Below are positions 17,778-26,110 of a stretch of DNA of 64,000 bases, one piece after another. The position numbers were made by a program, and so were the translations under genes. Location of the stretch: NCBI RefSeq assembly GCF_000759345.1, contig NZ_JPZL01000001.1, positions 1,426,001 to 1,490,000 of the forward strand. The letters are read 5' to 3'. The notes beneath the pieces were generated by a model, which was not told the origin of the DNA, made no database searches, and worked only from the letters and a program-made list of their open reading frames with translations. Source of the stretch: Litchfieldella xinjiangensis. GTDB lineage: Bacteria > Pseudomonadota > Gammaproteobacteria > Pseudomonadales > Halomonadaceae. Numbering within the stretch: position 1 is the stretch's first letter; the number at the start of each line of letters is the position of its first letter.

Positions 17778-18824
17778 ATGCGTTATCGCAACTTCGGCAA
17801 CACCGGGCTATTCGTTTCCGAGCTGTGCCTCGGCACCATGACCTTCGGCGGCGAAGGCGAACTGTGGAGCAAGATCGGCGACCTCCAGCAGAGCGACGCC
17901 GACGCCTTGATCGGCCGCGCCCTGGATGCCGGCATCAATTTCATCGATACCGCCGATGTCTATTCCGAGGGGCTGTCCGAAACCATGACCGGGCAGGCGC
18001 TGAAGAATCTCAAGGTGCCACGCGACGACGTCGTGGTAGCCACCAAGGTGTTCGGCGACACCGGCCAGGGCGTGAATGCGCGTGGGCTGTCACGCTATCA
18101 CGTCATGGAGGGCGTCAAGGCGAGCCTGAAACGCATGCAGCTCGACCATATCGACCTGTACCAGGTTCACGGCTTCGATCCGGCCACGCCCATCGAGGAG
18201 ACCTTGAGCGCGCTGGATACGTTGGTACAGCATGGCCACGTGCGCTATATCGGCGTGTCCAACTGGGCGGCATGGCAGATCGTGAAGGCGCAGGGCATTG
18301 CCGAGCGCAAGGGCCTCAACAAGTTCCAGTCGCTACAGGCCTACTACACCTTGGCCGGCCGCGACCTGGAGCGCGAGATCGTGCCCATGCTGCAAAGCGA
18401 GGGGCTGGGCCTGATGGTATGGAGCCCGCTGGCCGGCGGCCTGCTCAGCGGCAAGTACACCCGCGAAGGCCAGGCCGAGGCCGGCAGCCGCCGCGCCGTC
18501 TTCGACTTCCCCCCGGTGGAGATGGAACGCGCCTACGACTGCATCGACACCATGCGCAGCATGGCCGAAGCCAAGGGCGTGAGCGTCGCACAGATTGCGC
18601 TGGCCTGGCTGCTGCATCAACAGGCGGTGACCAGCGTCATCGTCGGCGCCAAGCGAATCGAGCAACTCGACGACAACATCGCTGCCACCCAGGTCAGCCT
18701 GAGCGACGACGAACTCGCCGAGCTCGACCGTGTCAGTCAGCTGCCGCCTGAATACCCCGGCTGGATGCTCGAACGCCAGGGCGAATATCGTCGCGAGCAA
18801 CTACGGGCCTCGGCCAAGCGATAA
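17778..18824 (+). CDS. Aldo/keto reductase
   Basis: 348 residues forming an (alpha/beta)8 barrel. MRYRNFGNTGLFVSELCLGTMTFG is the typical N-terminus. The catalytic tetrad can be traced: Asp and Tyr in FIDTADVYSEGLSE, Lys in VVATKVFGD and His in YQVHGFD. IVGAKRIEQLDDNIAA near the C-terminus is the NADPH-binding signature. It reduces carbonyls with NADPH; the substrate is not predictable. AGGAG stands 6 bp before the ATG. The HDAC-family gene follows on the same strand after 73 bp. Confidence 0.93.
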   Translation: MRYRNFGNTGLFVSELCLGTMTFGGEGELWSKIGDLQQSDADALIGRALDAGINFIDTADVYSEGLSETMTGQALKNLKVPRDDVVVATKVFGDTGQGVNARGLSRYHVMEGVKASLKRMQLDHIDLYQVHGFDPATPIEETLSALDTLVQHGHVRYIGVSNWAAWQIVKAQGIAERKGLNKFQSLQAYYTLAGRDLEREIVPMLQSEGLGLMVWSPLAGGLLSGKYTREGQAEAGSRRAVFDFPPVEMERAYDCIDTMRSMAEAKGVSVAQIALAWLLHQQAVTSVIVGAKRIEQLDDNIAATQVSLSDDELAELDRVSQLPPEYPGWMLERQGEYRREQLRASAKR

Positions 18825-18897
18825 CGCGACTACCCTGTAGACAAGGACATGCCTGCAGTAGGGGCTGTCCGTTCTTGGCATCCAGGGAGGCAGGCCT

Positions 18898-20001
18898 TTG
18901 ATTGACGATCGCGATGTGCTGGTGATACACGACGACCGGATGCTGGCGCATCGGCCGAACGCAGAAGAGCCCTTCCAGCCGGGCAAGCTCGATAGTCGTG
19001 TCCAGGCGCTGCTGGGGGGCCTGTTCGAAGGCGCCAGGGATAAGTGGACCTACCCGGAGCACCCCGGGCGCCTGCTGGCCATTACCGAACTGCTGACCCG
19101 CGAGCCCGTGCCCGGGGTGCGCTATGCCACGGCCCGCCCCGCCACCGAGGATCAACTCGGCCGGGTGCATGCCACGTCCTATATCGAGAACATCTACGCC
19201 CTGCGGGGCAAGCAAGCGTGGCTGGATGCGGATACCACGGCCGTATCCCCGGGGAGCGTCGATGCCGCCGAGGTGGCCGCCGGCGCGGCCATTGCCGCGG
19301 TAGACGCCGTTATGGAAGGACGGGCCGGCAGCGCCTTCGCCCTGTGTCGTCCGCCGGGACACCACGCGGATGCGGTGCGGGCGCGCGGCTTCTGCCTGTT
19401 CAACAACGTGGCCGTGGCCGCCGCCCATGCCCACGCCAAACTGGGCTGCGGACGCGTGCTGATCATCGATTGGGACGTCCATCACGGCAACGGCACCCAG
19501 GATATCTTCTGGGCGTCACCCGATGTGATGTTCTTCGATACCCACCGAGCCCCTCCGTTCTACCCCGGCTCCGGCAACAAGGAAGAGATCGGCGCGGGCC
19601 TGGGCGAAGGGTTGACCGTCAACGTGCCTCTGCCGGCCGGCTGCGGCGACCCGGCGCTGGTCAAGGTCTACCGCGAGATCCTGACCCCGGCGGTCGCCTG
19701 GTTCAAACCGGACCTGATCCTGGTGTCCGCTGGCTTCGACATGCATCGCCTGGATCACTGCATGAACCTGAGTTACAGCGGTTTCGGCGCCCTGACCGGC
19801 ATCGTTCAGGGGCTCGCCGACACGTACTGCAATGGCCGCCTGGCCATGGTGCTGGAGGGTGGCTATAACCTCGAATCGTTGGCGCGAGGGGTGCATTCCG
19901 TGCTCGAAGTGCTGGCGGGGGCCGAGCCTCCAGCGATAGAAGAACCTGGAATTAGCGAGGTCGCGGAGCTCGCCGACTATCATCGAGAAGCCTTCCACTA
20001 G
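18898..20001 (+). CDS. Histone deacetylase family protein (acetylpolyamine/acetoin-type amidohydrolase)
   Basis: 367 residues. CRPPGHHAD (two catalytic His, 155-156), IIDWDVHHGNGTQD (zinc ligands Asp193 and His195) and VSAGFDMH (third zinc ligand Asp) are intact, as is LEGGYN. Bacterial class II HDAC-like enzymes deacetylate acetylpolyamines or small acetyl amides; some act on lysine side chains. The start is TTG 18898, with GGGAGG 6-7 bp upstream and no better ATG. Which substrate it uses cannot be told. Confidence 0.9.
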   Translation: MIDDRDVLVIHDDRMLAHRPNAEEPFQPGKLDSRVQALLGGLFEGARDKWTYPEHPGRLLAITELLTREPVPGVRYATARPATEDQLGRVHATSYIENIYALRGKQAWLDADTTAVSPGSVDAAEVAAGAAIAAVDAVMEGRAGSAFALCRPPGHHADAVRARGFCLFNNVAVAAAHAHAKLGCGRVLIIDWDVHHGNGTQDIFWASPDVMFFDTHRAPPFYPGSGNKEEIGAGLGEGLTVNVPLPAGCGDPALVKVYREILTPAVAWFKPDLILVSAGFDMHRLDHCMNLSYSGFGALTGIVQGLADTYCNGRLAMVLEGGYNLESLARGVHSVLEVLAGAEPPAIEEPGISEVAELADYHREAFH

Positions 20002-20191
20002 CGGTGTGATTTTCGTCTGAAACGCCATCGGCGCCCTACGCTCACGATTCGCTTTTATCGTGTGGCGAACGGTGCCCAACGTCGCCAAGGGTTGCCGCCC
20101 CTGCCAACCCCGGTTACTATCCAACTTGCCTTCAGGGCCCTCATTGCCTCAATGGACGCAAACGCCGTTACATGAACCATGAGGATCTTCC

Positions 20192-20569
20192 ATGGGAAGT
20201 CCAACCAAGTTATTGCTGGCCTGTGCACTCGCCGGCCTGCTGACCGCCGGTAATGCAATGGCGCATCAGGCTTCAGGCGAGACCCAACGCGGCATCGCTT
20301 CGTACTATAGCGATAGCCTGCAGGGTTCCCCCACGGCCAGTGGCGAGCCCTACGAGCCGCAGGCGCTGACAGCTGCTCACCCCACCCTACCGCTGGGCAC
20401 GACGGTGGTCGTCACCCGCCCGGATACCGGCCAGGAAGTGGAAGTGCTGATCAACGACCGCGGGCCCTTCGTCAAGGGGCGCATCATCGATCTTTCCAAG
20501 CGTGCTGCCCGCATGCTGGGGATGATCAACCGGGGCACCGTGCCGGTCATGATCACTCAGATCGACTGA
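20192..20569 (+). CDS. Secreted RlpA-like double-psi beta-barrel protein
   Basis: 125 residues. A signal peptide ends near GNAMA-HQ (residue 24), without a lipobox cysteine. The DPBB core follows: GIASYYSDSLQGSPTASGE, LTAAHPTLPLGT and INDRGPFVKGRIIDLSKRAA, with the catalytic-type Asp in INDRGPF. RlpA is a septal lytic transglycosylase in Pseudomonas. This protein lacks the SPOR domain and is half the size, so septal targeting is not expected. GAGG lies upstream, and a 13-bp-stem hairpin ends the gene. Confidence 0.9.
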   Translation: MGSPTKLLLACALAGLLTAGNAMAHQASGETQRGIASYYSDSLQGSPTASGEPYEPQALTAAHPTLPLGTTVVVTRPDTGQEVEVLINDRGPFVKGRIIDLSKRAARMLGMINRGTVPVMITQID

Positions 20570-20589
20570 TAAAACGCCACGCCAGAACG

Positions 20590-20623
20590 ACACATGCCGG
20601 CCCCAGGGCCGGCATGTGTGTTT
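20590..20623 (+). terminator. Hairpin terminator between RlpA-like gene and yghU
   Basis: ACACATGCCGGCC / GGCCGGCATGTGT around CCAG, followed by GTTTC; long stem, short U-tract. It can also serve convergent yghU. Confidence 0.65.
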
Positions 20624-20656
20624 CAGCCCAACGCTTAGTGGGCTCAAGGTGTGAGG

Positions 20657-21532
20657 TTATTGCTGCTCGCCCAGCTTATCCTGCGTGCGGGTCTCGAAAT
20701 CGCTGGCATCGTGGCGCTCATGCAACTGCTCATGAGGCTCGCCGAAATTGCGGTTGACCATGCGCCCGCGTTGCACCGCCGGACGTGCGTCGATCTCCTT
20801 GGCCCAGCGTATGACATGTTCGTACTCCTGCACCTGCAGGAATTCACCCGCCTCATACACCCGGTTCAACACCACCTGCCCGTACCAGGGCCAGGCGGCC
20901 ATGTCGGCGATGGTGTATTCATCCCCACCCAGGTAACGGGTTTCCGCCAGACGCCGGTTGAGCACATCGAGCTGCCGCTTGGCTTCCATGGTGTAGCGAT
21001 CGATGGCGTACTCGATCTTGATCGGCGCATAGGTGTAGAAGTGGCCGAATCCACCGCCCAGGAACGGCGCGCTGCCCATCTGCCAGAACAGCCAGTTGAG
21101 CGTTTCGGTGCGGGCCGCGTGTGCCTTGGGCAGGAAGGCATCGAACTTCTCGGCAAGATAGAGCAGGATCGACCCGGACTCGAATACCCGGGTCGGCTCG
21201 GGGGTGCTGTGATCGACCAGCGCCGGAATCTTGGAGTTGGGGTTCACCGCGACGAAACCGCTACCGAACTGATCGCCCTCGCCGATACGGATCAGCCAGG
21301 CATCGTACTCGGCGTCCTTGTGGCCCAGTTCCAACAGCTCCTCGAACATCACCGTGGCCTTGACCCCGTTAGGCGTCGCCATCGAATAGAGCTGGAACGG
21401 GTGCTTGCCGACCGGCAATTCCTCGTCGTGGGTGGGCCCGGCAATCGGCCGGTTGATGCTGGAAAAGTGCCCGCCGCTGGCCTTTTCCCAGGTCCAGACT
21501 CTCGGCGGCGTATACTCGCTATCCTGGCTCAT
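20657..21532 (-). CDS. yghU: Glutathione-dependent disulfide-bond oxidoreductase YghU
   Basis: 291 residues. TPPRVWTWEK..GGHFSSINRPIAGPTH is the YghU-specific extension before the thioredoxin-like GST domain (residues 45-130). The C-terminal all-helical domain follows. YghU (nu-class GST) binds two glutathiones and reduces disulfides such as 2-hydroxyethyl disulfide. AAAGGAG lies before ATG 21532. It is monocistronic. Confidence 0.93.
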   Translation of the reverse strand: MSQDSEYTPPRVWTWEKASGGHFSSINRPIAGPTHDEELPVGKHPFQLYSMATPNGVKATVMFEELLELGHKDAEYDAWLIRIGEGDQFGSGFVAVNPNSKIPALVDHSTPEPTRVFESGSILLYLAEKFDAFLPKAHAARTETLNWLFWQMGSAPFLGGGFGHFYTYAPIKIEYAIDRYTMEAKRQLDVLNRRLAETRYLGGDEYTIADMAAWPWYGQVVLNRVYEAGEFLQVQEYEHVIRWAKEIDARPAVQRGRMVNRNFGEPHEQLHERHDASDFETRTQDKLGEQQ

Positions 21533-21746
21533 GATGACTCCTTTCTCTCAATCGATATAAGCGATACGGGGCAGGCGCCTTGTGTATCACGACTGAGTGA
21601 AAGGTAGCGGGTTAAGGATGTTCCTTCGAGCCCCGCCCTTTCGCCGTGTTACGTTTTACGCTGGCCCCTCTGCTAGGGTTATCGCTATTCGACGAGGTCA
21701 CCGGACACGGTGACAGCCAGACATCAGGGACAGCAAGGAGGTCAAC

Positions 21747-22298
21747 ATGGCTAACGATTGGCATGCCGATCCACTCGTGTGGGGCAACGGCCCGAGATTG
21801 CTTGAAGTCTTTCTGGAACCGACCTGCCCGTTTTCGGTAAAGGCATTCAAAAAGCTGGATGACTTTCTAGCCCAGGCCGGCGACACCCAAGTACGGGTGC
21901 AACTCTGGTTCAATCCACAGCCCTGGCACCTGTTCTCACCCATCGTCACGCGGGCGATCGTCGCCGCCTCGACCTTGGAAGGCGGTAAGGAAACCGCCAA
22001 GAAGGTCATGACGGCCGTGGCCGACCATCGCGAGGAATTCGTCTTCGAGAACCACAGCGTCGGGCCGAATCGCGACGTGACGCCTAATACGATTATCGAA
22101 CGGCTGGAATCCTACAGTGGTGTCTCGCTCACCCAGGCCTTCGAAATTGCCGATCTGGATAGCGCCGTGAAGCGTCACGCCAAATATTCCCGCCAGAACG
22201 GCATCCATACCACCCCGACCTTCATGGTCGACGGCCTGGTCGATCCCGGCATGGGTAGCGGGGACGATGTGAGCGACTGGGTGAAACGCTTTCAATAG
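21747..22298 (+). CDS. DsbA-like thioredoxin-fold protein with monothiol CPFS motif
   Basis: 183 residues. LEVFLEPTCPFSVKAFKKLDDF gives a CxxS motif (Cys27, Ser30). THPTF-like IHTTPTFMVDG supplies the cis-proline loop near residue 160. A helical insertion lies between. No signal peptide is visible, so a cytosolic role is likely. With one cysteine only, it could act as a monothiol reductase or a carrier rather than a disulfide donor. AAGGAGG precedes ATG 21747. Confidence 0.82.
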   Translation: MANDWHADPLVWGNGPRLLEVFLEPTCPFSVKAFKKLDDFLAQAGDTQVRVQLWFNPQPWHLFSPIVTRAIVAASTLEGGKETAKKVMTAVADHREEFVFENHSVGPNRDVTPNTIIERLESYSGVSLTQAFEIADLDSAVKRHAKYSRQNGIHTTPTFMVDGLVDPGMGSGDDVSDWVKRFQ

Positions 22299-22300
22299 CT

Positions 22301-22411
22301 GATTGCAGCCATGGCGTCGGCCGCTCGCTGCACGAATACCCCGAGGAAATCGCCACCTGGCCCACCCGCGGCGACAAGCGGCGTATCAACAAAGGCCTGG
22401 TGCTAACCTGC
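22301..22411 (+). pseudogene. map: Remnant of a methionine aminopeptidase gene
   Basis: A 35-codon stretch reads HGVGRSLHEYPEEIATWP then TRGDKRRINKGLVLT. This matches the conserved HGxGR..HE..P and GMV(F/L)T region of type I methionine aminopeptidase, including a metal-ligand histidine. There is no start codon, no upstream catalytic domain and no C-terminal EPF..E segment; the match ends at 22409 within otherwise unrelated DNA. It is a relic of a deletion or of imported DNA next to the hipBA operators. Confidence 0.7.
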
Positions 22412-22416
22412 TCTGG

Positions 22417-22530
22417 ATTACCGCTCGGTAATTACGCTCAACGCATCGTCCTAAACGTGGACGGCAGTTACCGATCGGTAATTATAATTGCAGATAGGAA
22501 AACTCGAGCCTAGAATTACCGAACGGTAAT
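22417..22530. promoter_or_regulatory. Three palindromic operators of the hipBA-like module
   Basis: ATTACCG-CT-CGGTAAT (22417-22432), TTACCG-AT-CGGTAA (22468-22481) and ATTACCG-AA-CGGTAAT (22515-22530) share perfect TTACCG/CGGTAA arms. Their centres are 50 and 48 bp apart. The middle site directly abuts a TATAAT (22483-22488) and the last ends 15 bp before the hipB start. This fits cooperative autorepression by the HTH antitoxin, as HipB does at its own promoter with a different sequence. Confidence 0.85.
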
Positions 22531-22545
22531 CACACATAGGTTCTC

Positions 22546-22818
22546 ATGCCTACCAACGACGCCTCCGCACACTTAGCCCGATTAGCCACGCCCGTTCGCC
22601 ATAGCGAAGACCTTGGTAAGCTGGTGCGCCAGCTGCGTACCGAGCAAGGCCTGTTGCAGATCGATCTGGCCGGCCTCGCCGGCACCGGAAACCGCTTCAT
22701 CGTTGACCTGGAGCGCGGCAAGCCCACCCTTCAACTGCAGAAGGTATTGGACCTGCTGGATCTGATGGGGCTCGAGGTAGTGGTGCGGCGCAAGGGCGGT
22801 AACCACCATGGCGAGTGA
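22546..22818 (+). CDS. hipB: HipB-like HTH antitoxin/repressor
   Basis: 90 residues. SEDLGKLVRQLRTEQGLLQI then DLAGLAGTGNRFIVDLERGK is a Cro/C1-type helix-turn-helix (about 20-70), followed by LQKVLDLLDLMGLEVVVRRK, the dimer-strand tail of the Y4mF/HipB group. It should bind the three palindromes upstream. The gene appears intact although its partner is broken. The toxin frame starts at 22808, overlapping the last 11 bp. Confidence 0.9.
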   Translation: MPTNDASAHLARLATPVRHSEDLGKLVRQLRTEQGLLQIDLAGLAGTGNRFIVDLERGKPTLQLQKVLDLLDLMGLEVVVRRKGGNHHGE

Positions 22819-23307
22819 CGATGCCCTAGAGGTTTACCACGGCGACAGGCATGTCGGCAGGCTGTATAACGCTCACCCCTTACGGTTCGAGTATGCCCCG
22901 GCGTGGCTGGAGCATCCCGCAGCGGTGAGCCTGTCACCCTCCCTGCCCCTCACGCAGCCGACGAAGGGCCACGGTTGGCACCGTTCTATGATTTGATGAG
23001 CACGACACTCTACAGCGGCCTCTCGCGCCGCTTCGCGTTTCGCATCGCCGGTGAGGATCGCCCCGGCAGCATCGAGCGTTCACACCTGGAAACGATGGCC
23101 CGCGCGATGCGATTTCAGCCACGCTACTTCCTGCGCCAGGGGCTCGACCTCGCCGAACGCATGCCGGCCGCCATCGATAGCACCCTGGCTACTTTCAGTG
23201 CAGAGGCCCAGCGAGGCACCGAGCAAACGCTCCTGGAGAGGTTGCAGCAACGGCTGCTTAGCAATTGCCGGAAGCTGCCGGAGCGGTGGGCCGTTGGCCA
23301 GGGTTGA
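22808..23307 (+). pseudogene. hipA: hipA toxin kinase with internal deletion and frameshift
   Basis: The first 48 codons (ALEVYHGDRHVGRLYN..LSPSLPLTQPTKG) are a HipA N-terminus. They run into a stop at 22996. From about 22965, the +1-shifted frame reads LAPFYDLMSTTLYSGL then RFAFRIAGEDRP..LETMAR, the HipA C-terminal region. HipA is about 420-440 residues; roughly 250 central codons are missing, including the ATP-binding loop and catalytic Asp. No active kinase can be made. The junction is in 22950-22975. Confidence 0.88.
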
Positions 23308-23395
23308 GCGCAAGCGCGCCATGCAGATCGGCTCTCGAAGGTGGGCAGCCAAAAGCCGCTGGCGGGGTGACCAGAGCGGGTATGGAGAATGAATG

Positions 23396-23758
23396 ATGGC
23401 CAAGAATGAACGCGGAAAGTTGGAGCGACGACTCGTCGCTTCGCTGACCCATGCCTGCGAGCAGGCCAAGCCTCTGTTGCCCGGCTTTTGCTGGCTGACC
23501 CATGAGGTCGATTATCAGTACTTCCCCGAGAGCCTGGTGGTGACCTGGGTGTTCGACACCCACCCCAACCTGGCGAATGCACTCAAGGGCGATGCCCGCC
23601 GCTGTATCGACAACCTGACCGCCGAGGCTTTGGCCGAGGCCGGCCTCGATGTCGGTGACGTCTCACGGCATCTCGATTTCGATAGCGAAGACGCGTGCCA
23701 GCGGGAGCACGGCGGCGACTGGCAGCGTCGGCTACGCGCCAAGACAACGAGGCATTGA
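23396..23758 (+). CDS. Conserved hypothetical protein (120 aa)
   Basis: The product starts MAKNERGKLERRLVASLTHACEQAK and has PGFCWLTHEVDYQYFPESLVVTWVFDT and a C-terminal HLDFDSEDACQREHGGDWQRRL. Similar proteins in pseudomonads and halomonads are conserved and sometimes labelled Fis-family regulators, but no HTH is evident here. GGAG lies 8 bp upstream of ATG 23396 (an ATG one codon earlier is 5 bp away). Its stop TGA directly abuts the ATG of the DUF1289 gene, so they are translationally linked. Confidence 0.8.
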   Translation: MAKNERGKLERRLVASLTHACEQAKPLLPGFCWLTHEVDYQYFPESLVVTWVFDTHPNLANALKGDARRCIDNLTAEALAEAGLDVGDVSRHLDFDSEDACQREHGGDWQRRLRAKTTRH

Positions 23759-23935
23759 ATGGCCAAGACGATCGAAAGCCCCTGTGTCTCGATATGCCAA
23801 CTGAAAGGGAACCTGTGTATCGGCTGCGGCCGCACGGTGGACGAGATACGCCACTGGAAAGCCATGAAGCGGCCGGAAAAGATGAAGACGGTGAAGCGAG
23901 CCGAGGAACGCCTGAAGAAGATCCCGCGCGATTGA
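23759..23935 (+). CDS. DUF1289 family cysteine-rich small protein (58 aa)
   Basis: Translation from ATG 23759 gives MAKTIESPCVSICQLKGNLC then IGCGRTVDEIRHWKAM and a lysine-rich helix. The C-x3-C-x7-C-x2-C pattern (PC-x3-C..C-x-GC-x-R) defines DUF1289, often called a predicted Fe-S or zinc-binding protein. It begins on the base after the upstream stop codon. It is too short for a 60-residue cutoff. The function is unknown. Confidence 0.92.
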   Translation: MAKTIESPCVSICQLKGNLCIGCGRTVDEIRHWKAMKRPEKMKTVKRAEERLKKIPRD

Positions 23936-23987
23936 GGCTGGTAAAGGTGAAGCGGAGCGCGTTACGAAGCGAGTTACGGAGAGAGTC

Positions 23988-24548
23988 ATGGAGAGCGTGG
24001 CCGGTATGGACGACCTAGCCGAACGGGCGGCGCTGTTCAGCCGGGCCACCCACCAAGCCGTTGGGCAGCGACGCAAGTACACCGGCGAGCCCTACTGGCA
24101 CCATCCGGTGGCCGTGGCAGCGATGGTATCAGCGGTCGAGGCGGCGACACCGGCGATGATCGCCGCCGCCATTCTGCATGATGTGCTGGAGGATACCGGC
24201 GTTTCGGCGATGGATATCGAGGCGTGCTTCGGCGAGCAGGTCGCCATCCTGGTCCAGGAGTTGACGGATCACTTCACCGATCCGGACATCGGCAACCGCG
24301 CTCACCGCAAGGCGTTGGAGCGTGACAGGTTGGCCGAGGTTTCCCCTGAGGCTCAGACCATCAAGTACGCCGATCTGATCGACAACACCGAAAGCATCGT
24401 CGCGCGAGATCCTGGCTTTGCCCGGGTCTATCTGGCCGAGAAGCGCCAACTCCTGATAGCGATGACAGGGGGCGACCCGGCGCTGAGGCGCAAGGCCTGG
24501 GGCATCTTGATCGAAAGTGAGGCGAAGATTCGCGGCGTTACGAAATAA
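23988..24548 (+). CDS. HD-domain hydrolase resembling small alarmone hydrolases (MESH1/SpoT-HD)
   Basis: 186 residues. YTGEPYWHHPVAVAAMV, AAILHDVLEDTG (His64, Asp65, Glu68, Asp69) and IKYADLIDN reproduce in order the HP, HDxxED and K.AD...N motifs of the ppGpp hydrolase domain of SpoT and of the stand-alone MESH1 enzymes. A synthetase domain is absent, so it would only degrade (p)ppGpp or a related 3'-phosphorylated nucleotide. GGAGAG precedes ATG 23988. The enzymatic call is from motif order; related HD proteins with other substrates exist. Confidence 0.8.
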   Translation: MESVAGMDDLAERAALFSRATHQAVGQRRKYTGEPYWHHPVAVAAMVSAVEAATPAMIAAAILHDVLEDTGVSAMDIEACFGEQVAILVQELTDHFTDPDIGNRAHRKALERDRLAEVSPEAQTIKYADLIDNTESIVARDPGFARVYLAEKRQLLIAMTGGDPALRRKAWGILIESEAKIRGVTK

Positions 24549-24699
24549 ATAACGTTGCGCCCGTGGCCGGACCCTGGCACCCATCAGTGCAGCGTCTCGA
24601 CGATTCGGCAACGGCGCGAGCAGGCCCTTAAACCAGACCCCAAAAATCTTCTTTTTAACTCCTTGCTCTTGGATAAATATTCGGCCTTTTTCCATCAAT

Positions 24700-24716
24700 T
24701 AAGATTAAAAATCTTA
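24700..24716. promoter_or_regulatory. AT-rich palindrome upstream of the DadA-like gene
   Basis: TAAGATT-AAA-AATCTTA, a perfect 7-bp inverted repeat 106 bp before the start, in the only AT-rich part of the 273-bp upstream region. Plausible operator for a local regulator; which one is unknown. Confidence 0.45.
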
Positions 24717-24821
24717 GTTACTAGCACATAGCCGATTTTCTTGTAAGCACTGATAAACTCCGAACAATGATAGGCACCGCCCCCGGCGGCGCTTTCCCTA
24801 TTCATTAGCGAGGAGACTCTC

Positions 24822-26063
24822 GTGGCCCGCAATATCATCGTTCTGGGTGCCGGCATGGTCGGCGTTTCGGTGGCCTGGCACCTGGTGCGTCGCGGTCATG
24901 ACGTCACGCTGGTGGACCGCCGCGAGCCGGGGCTCGAGACCTCCTTCGGCAATGCCGGCATCATCCAGCGCGAGGCGGTGCGCCCCTACGCCTTCCCCCG
25001 GGATATCGGCACTCTGCTGCGGGTGCTGCCCAACCGCGAGGTAGATATCCGCTACCGCCCCACCGGCATGATGAGCGCAGCGGGCCCGCTACTGGACTAC
25101 TGGCTGAACTCGAGCGGTGAGCGCTACGCGCGCATCGTGCGCGAATGGGCGTCGCTGATCGTACGCTGCCAGGACGCCCACGCGCCGATGATCGAGGCCG
25201 CCGGCGCCGAGGCGCTGGTGCGTAAGGGGGGCTGGCTGGAGCTTTACCGCACCCGCAAGGAATTCGAGGAACGCCAGAAAGTGGCCAGGGAGAACCACGA
25301 GCGCTACGGGGTCGAGTATGAGGTGCTGGATGCCGAGGCGCTCTACGCCAAGGAGCCGCATCTGGGCAAGGGGCTGATCGGGGCGATCCATTGGACACAG
25401 CCCTGGATGGTCTCGGACCCGGGCGGCCTGGTGCAGGCCTACGCCCGCAGCTTCGCCGAACAGGGCGGTCGTGTGATGCAGGCCAGCGTCGAGGACGTGC
25501 TCCAGACCGAGGGCGGCTGGCGGGTCAAGACCAGCGAAGGCCCCCTGGAAGCCGAGCAGGTGGTGGTAGCCATGGGCCCCTGGACCGGTGACCTGCTGGC
25601 AAGGCTCGGCATGAAGGTGCCGCTGTTCGTGAAGCGCGGCTACCACATGCACTACTCCGCCGAAGAAGGAGCCAAGCTCAACCACTGGGTGATGGACGCC
25701 GAGAAGGGCTTCCTGCTCGAACCGATGCGCGCCGGGATTCGCCTGACTACCGGCGCCGAGCTGGCCGACCTGGACTCGCCGCCGCAGTACAAGCAACTGG
25801 CCGCCGCCGAGAAGGTGGCACGCAAGCTATTCCCGCTGGGCAAGCGTCGCGACAGCCAGCCCTGGAAAGGCGCCCGCCCCTGCCTGCCCGACATGAAACC
25901 GGTGATCGGCCCGGCCCCCGGCAAGGCGGGGCTATGGCTCGCCTTCGGCCACGGCCATCAGGGCTTTACCCTGGGCCCGGCCACCGGCGAACTGCTCGCC
26001 CAGATGATGGATGGCGAAGCGCCCGCGGTGGACATGGCTCCGTTCCGGGTCGATCGCTTTTGA
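24822..26063 (+). CDS. FAD-dependent D-amino-acid dehydrogenase-like oxidoreductase (DadA family)
   Basis: 413 residues. The N-terminal VLGAGMVGVSVAWHLVRRG is the FAD-binding GxGxxG Rossmann motif, and GNAGIIQ..VRPYAFPRD, KRGYHMHYS and PVIGPAPGKAGLWLAFGHGH with QGFTLGPATG are DAO/DadA landmarks. It oxidatively deaminates D-amino acids or related amines and passes electrons to the quinone pool; the exact substrate is open. Start is GTG 24822 with GAGGAG 8 bp upstream. The gene is preceded by the palindrome at 24700. Confidence 0.9.
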   Translation: MARNIIVLGAGMVGVSVAWHLVRRGHDVTLVDRREPGLETSFGNAGIIQREAVRPYAFPRDIGTLLRVLPNREVDIRYRPTGMMSAAGPLLDYWLNSSGERYARIVREWASLIVRCQDAHAPMIEAAGAEALVRKGGWLELYRTRKEFEERQKVARENHERYGVEYEVLDAEALYAKEPHLGKGLIGAIHWTQPWMVSDPGGLVQAYARSFAEQGGRVMQASVEDVLQTEGGWRVKTSEGPLEAEQVVVAMGPWTGDLLARLGMKVPLFVKRGYHMHYSAEEGAKLNHWVMDAEKGFLLEPMRAGIRLTTGAELADLDSPPQYKQLAAAEKVARKLFPLGKRRDSQPWKGARPCLPDMKPVIGPAPGKAGLWLAFGHGHQGFTLGPATGELLAQMMDGEAPAVDMAPFRVDRF

Positions 26064-26083
26064 GTGTGAGGTCATGACGAAGC

Positions 26084-26110
26084 GGGCGACCTTGGGGCGC
26101 CCTCTCTTTA
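26084..26110 (+). terminator. Possible terminator of the DadA-like gene
   Basis: GGGCG / CGCCC stem (26084-26088 with 26098-26102) followed by TCTCTTT; modest stability. Confidence 0.5.
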
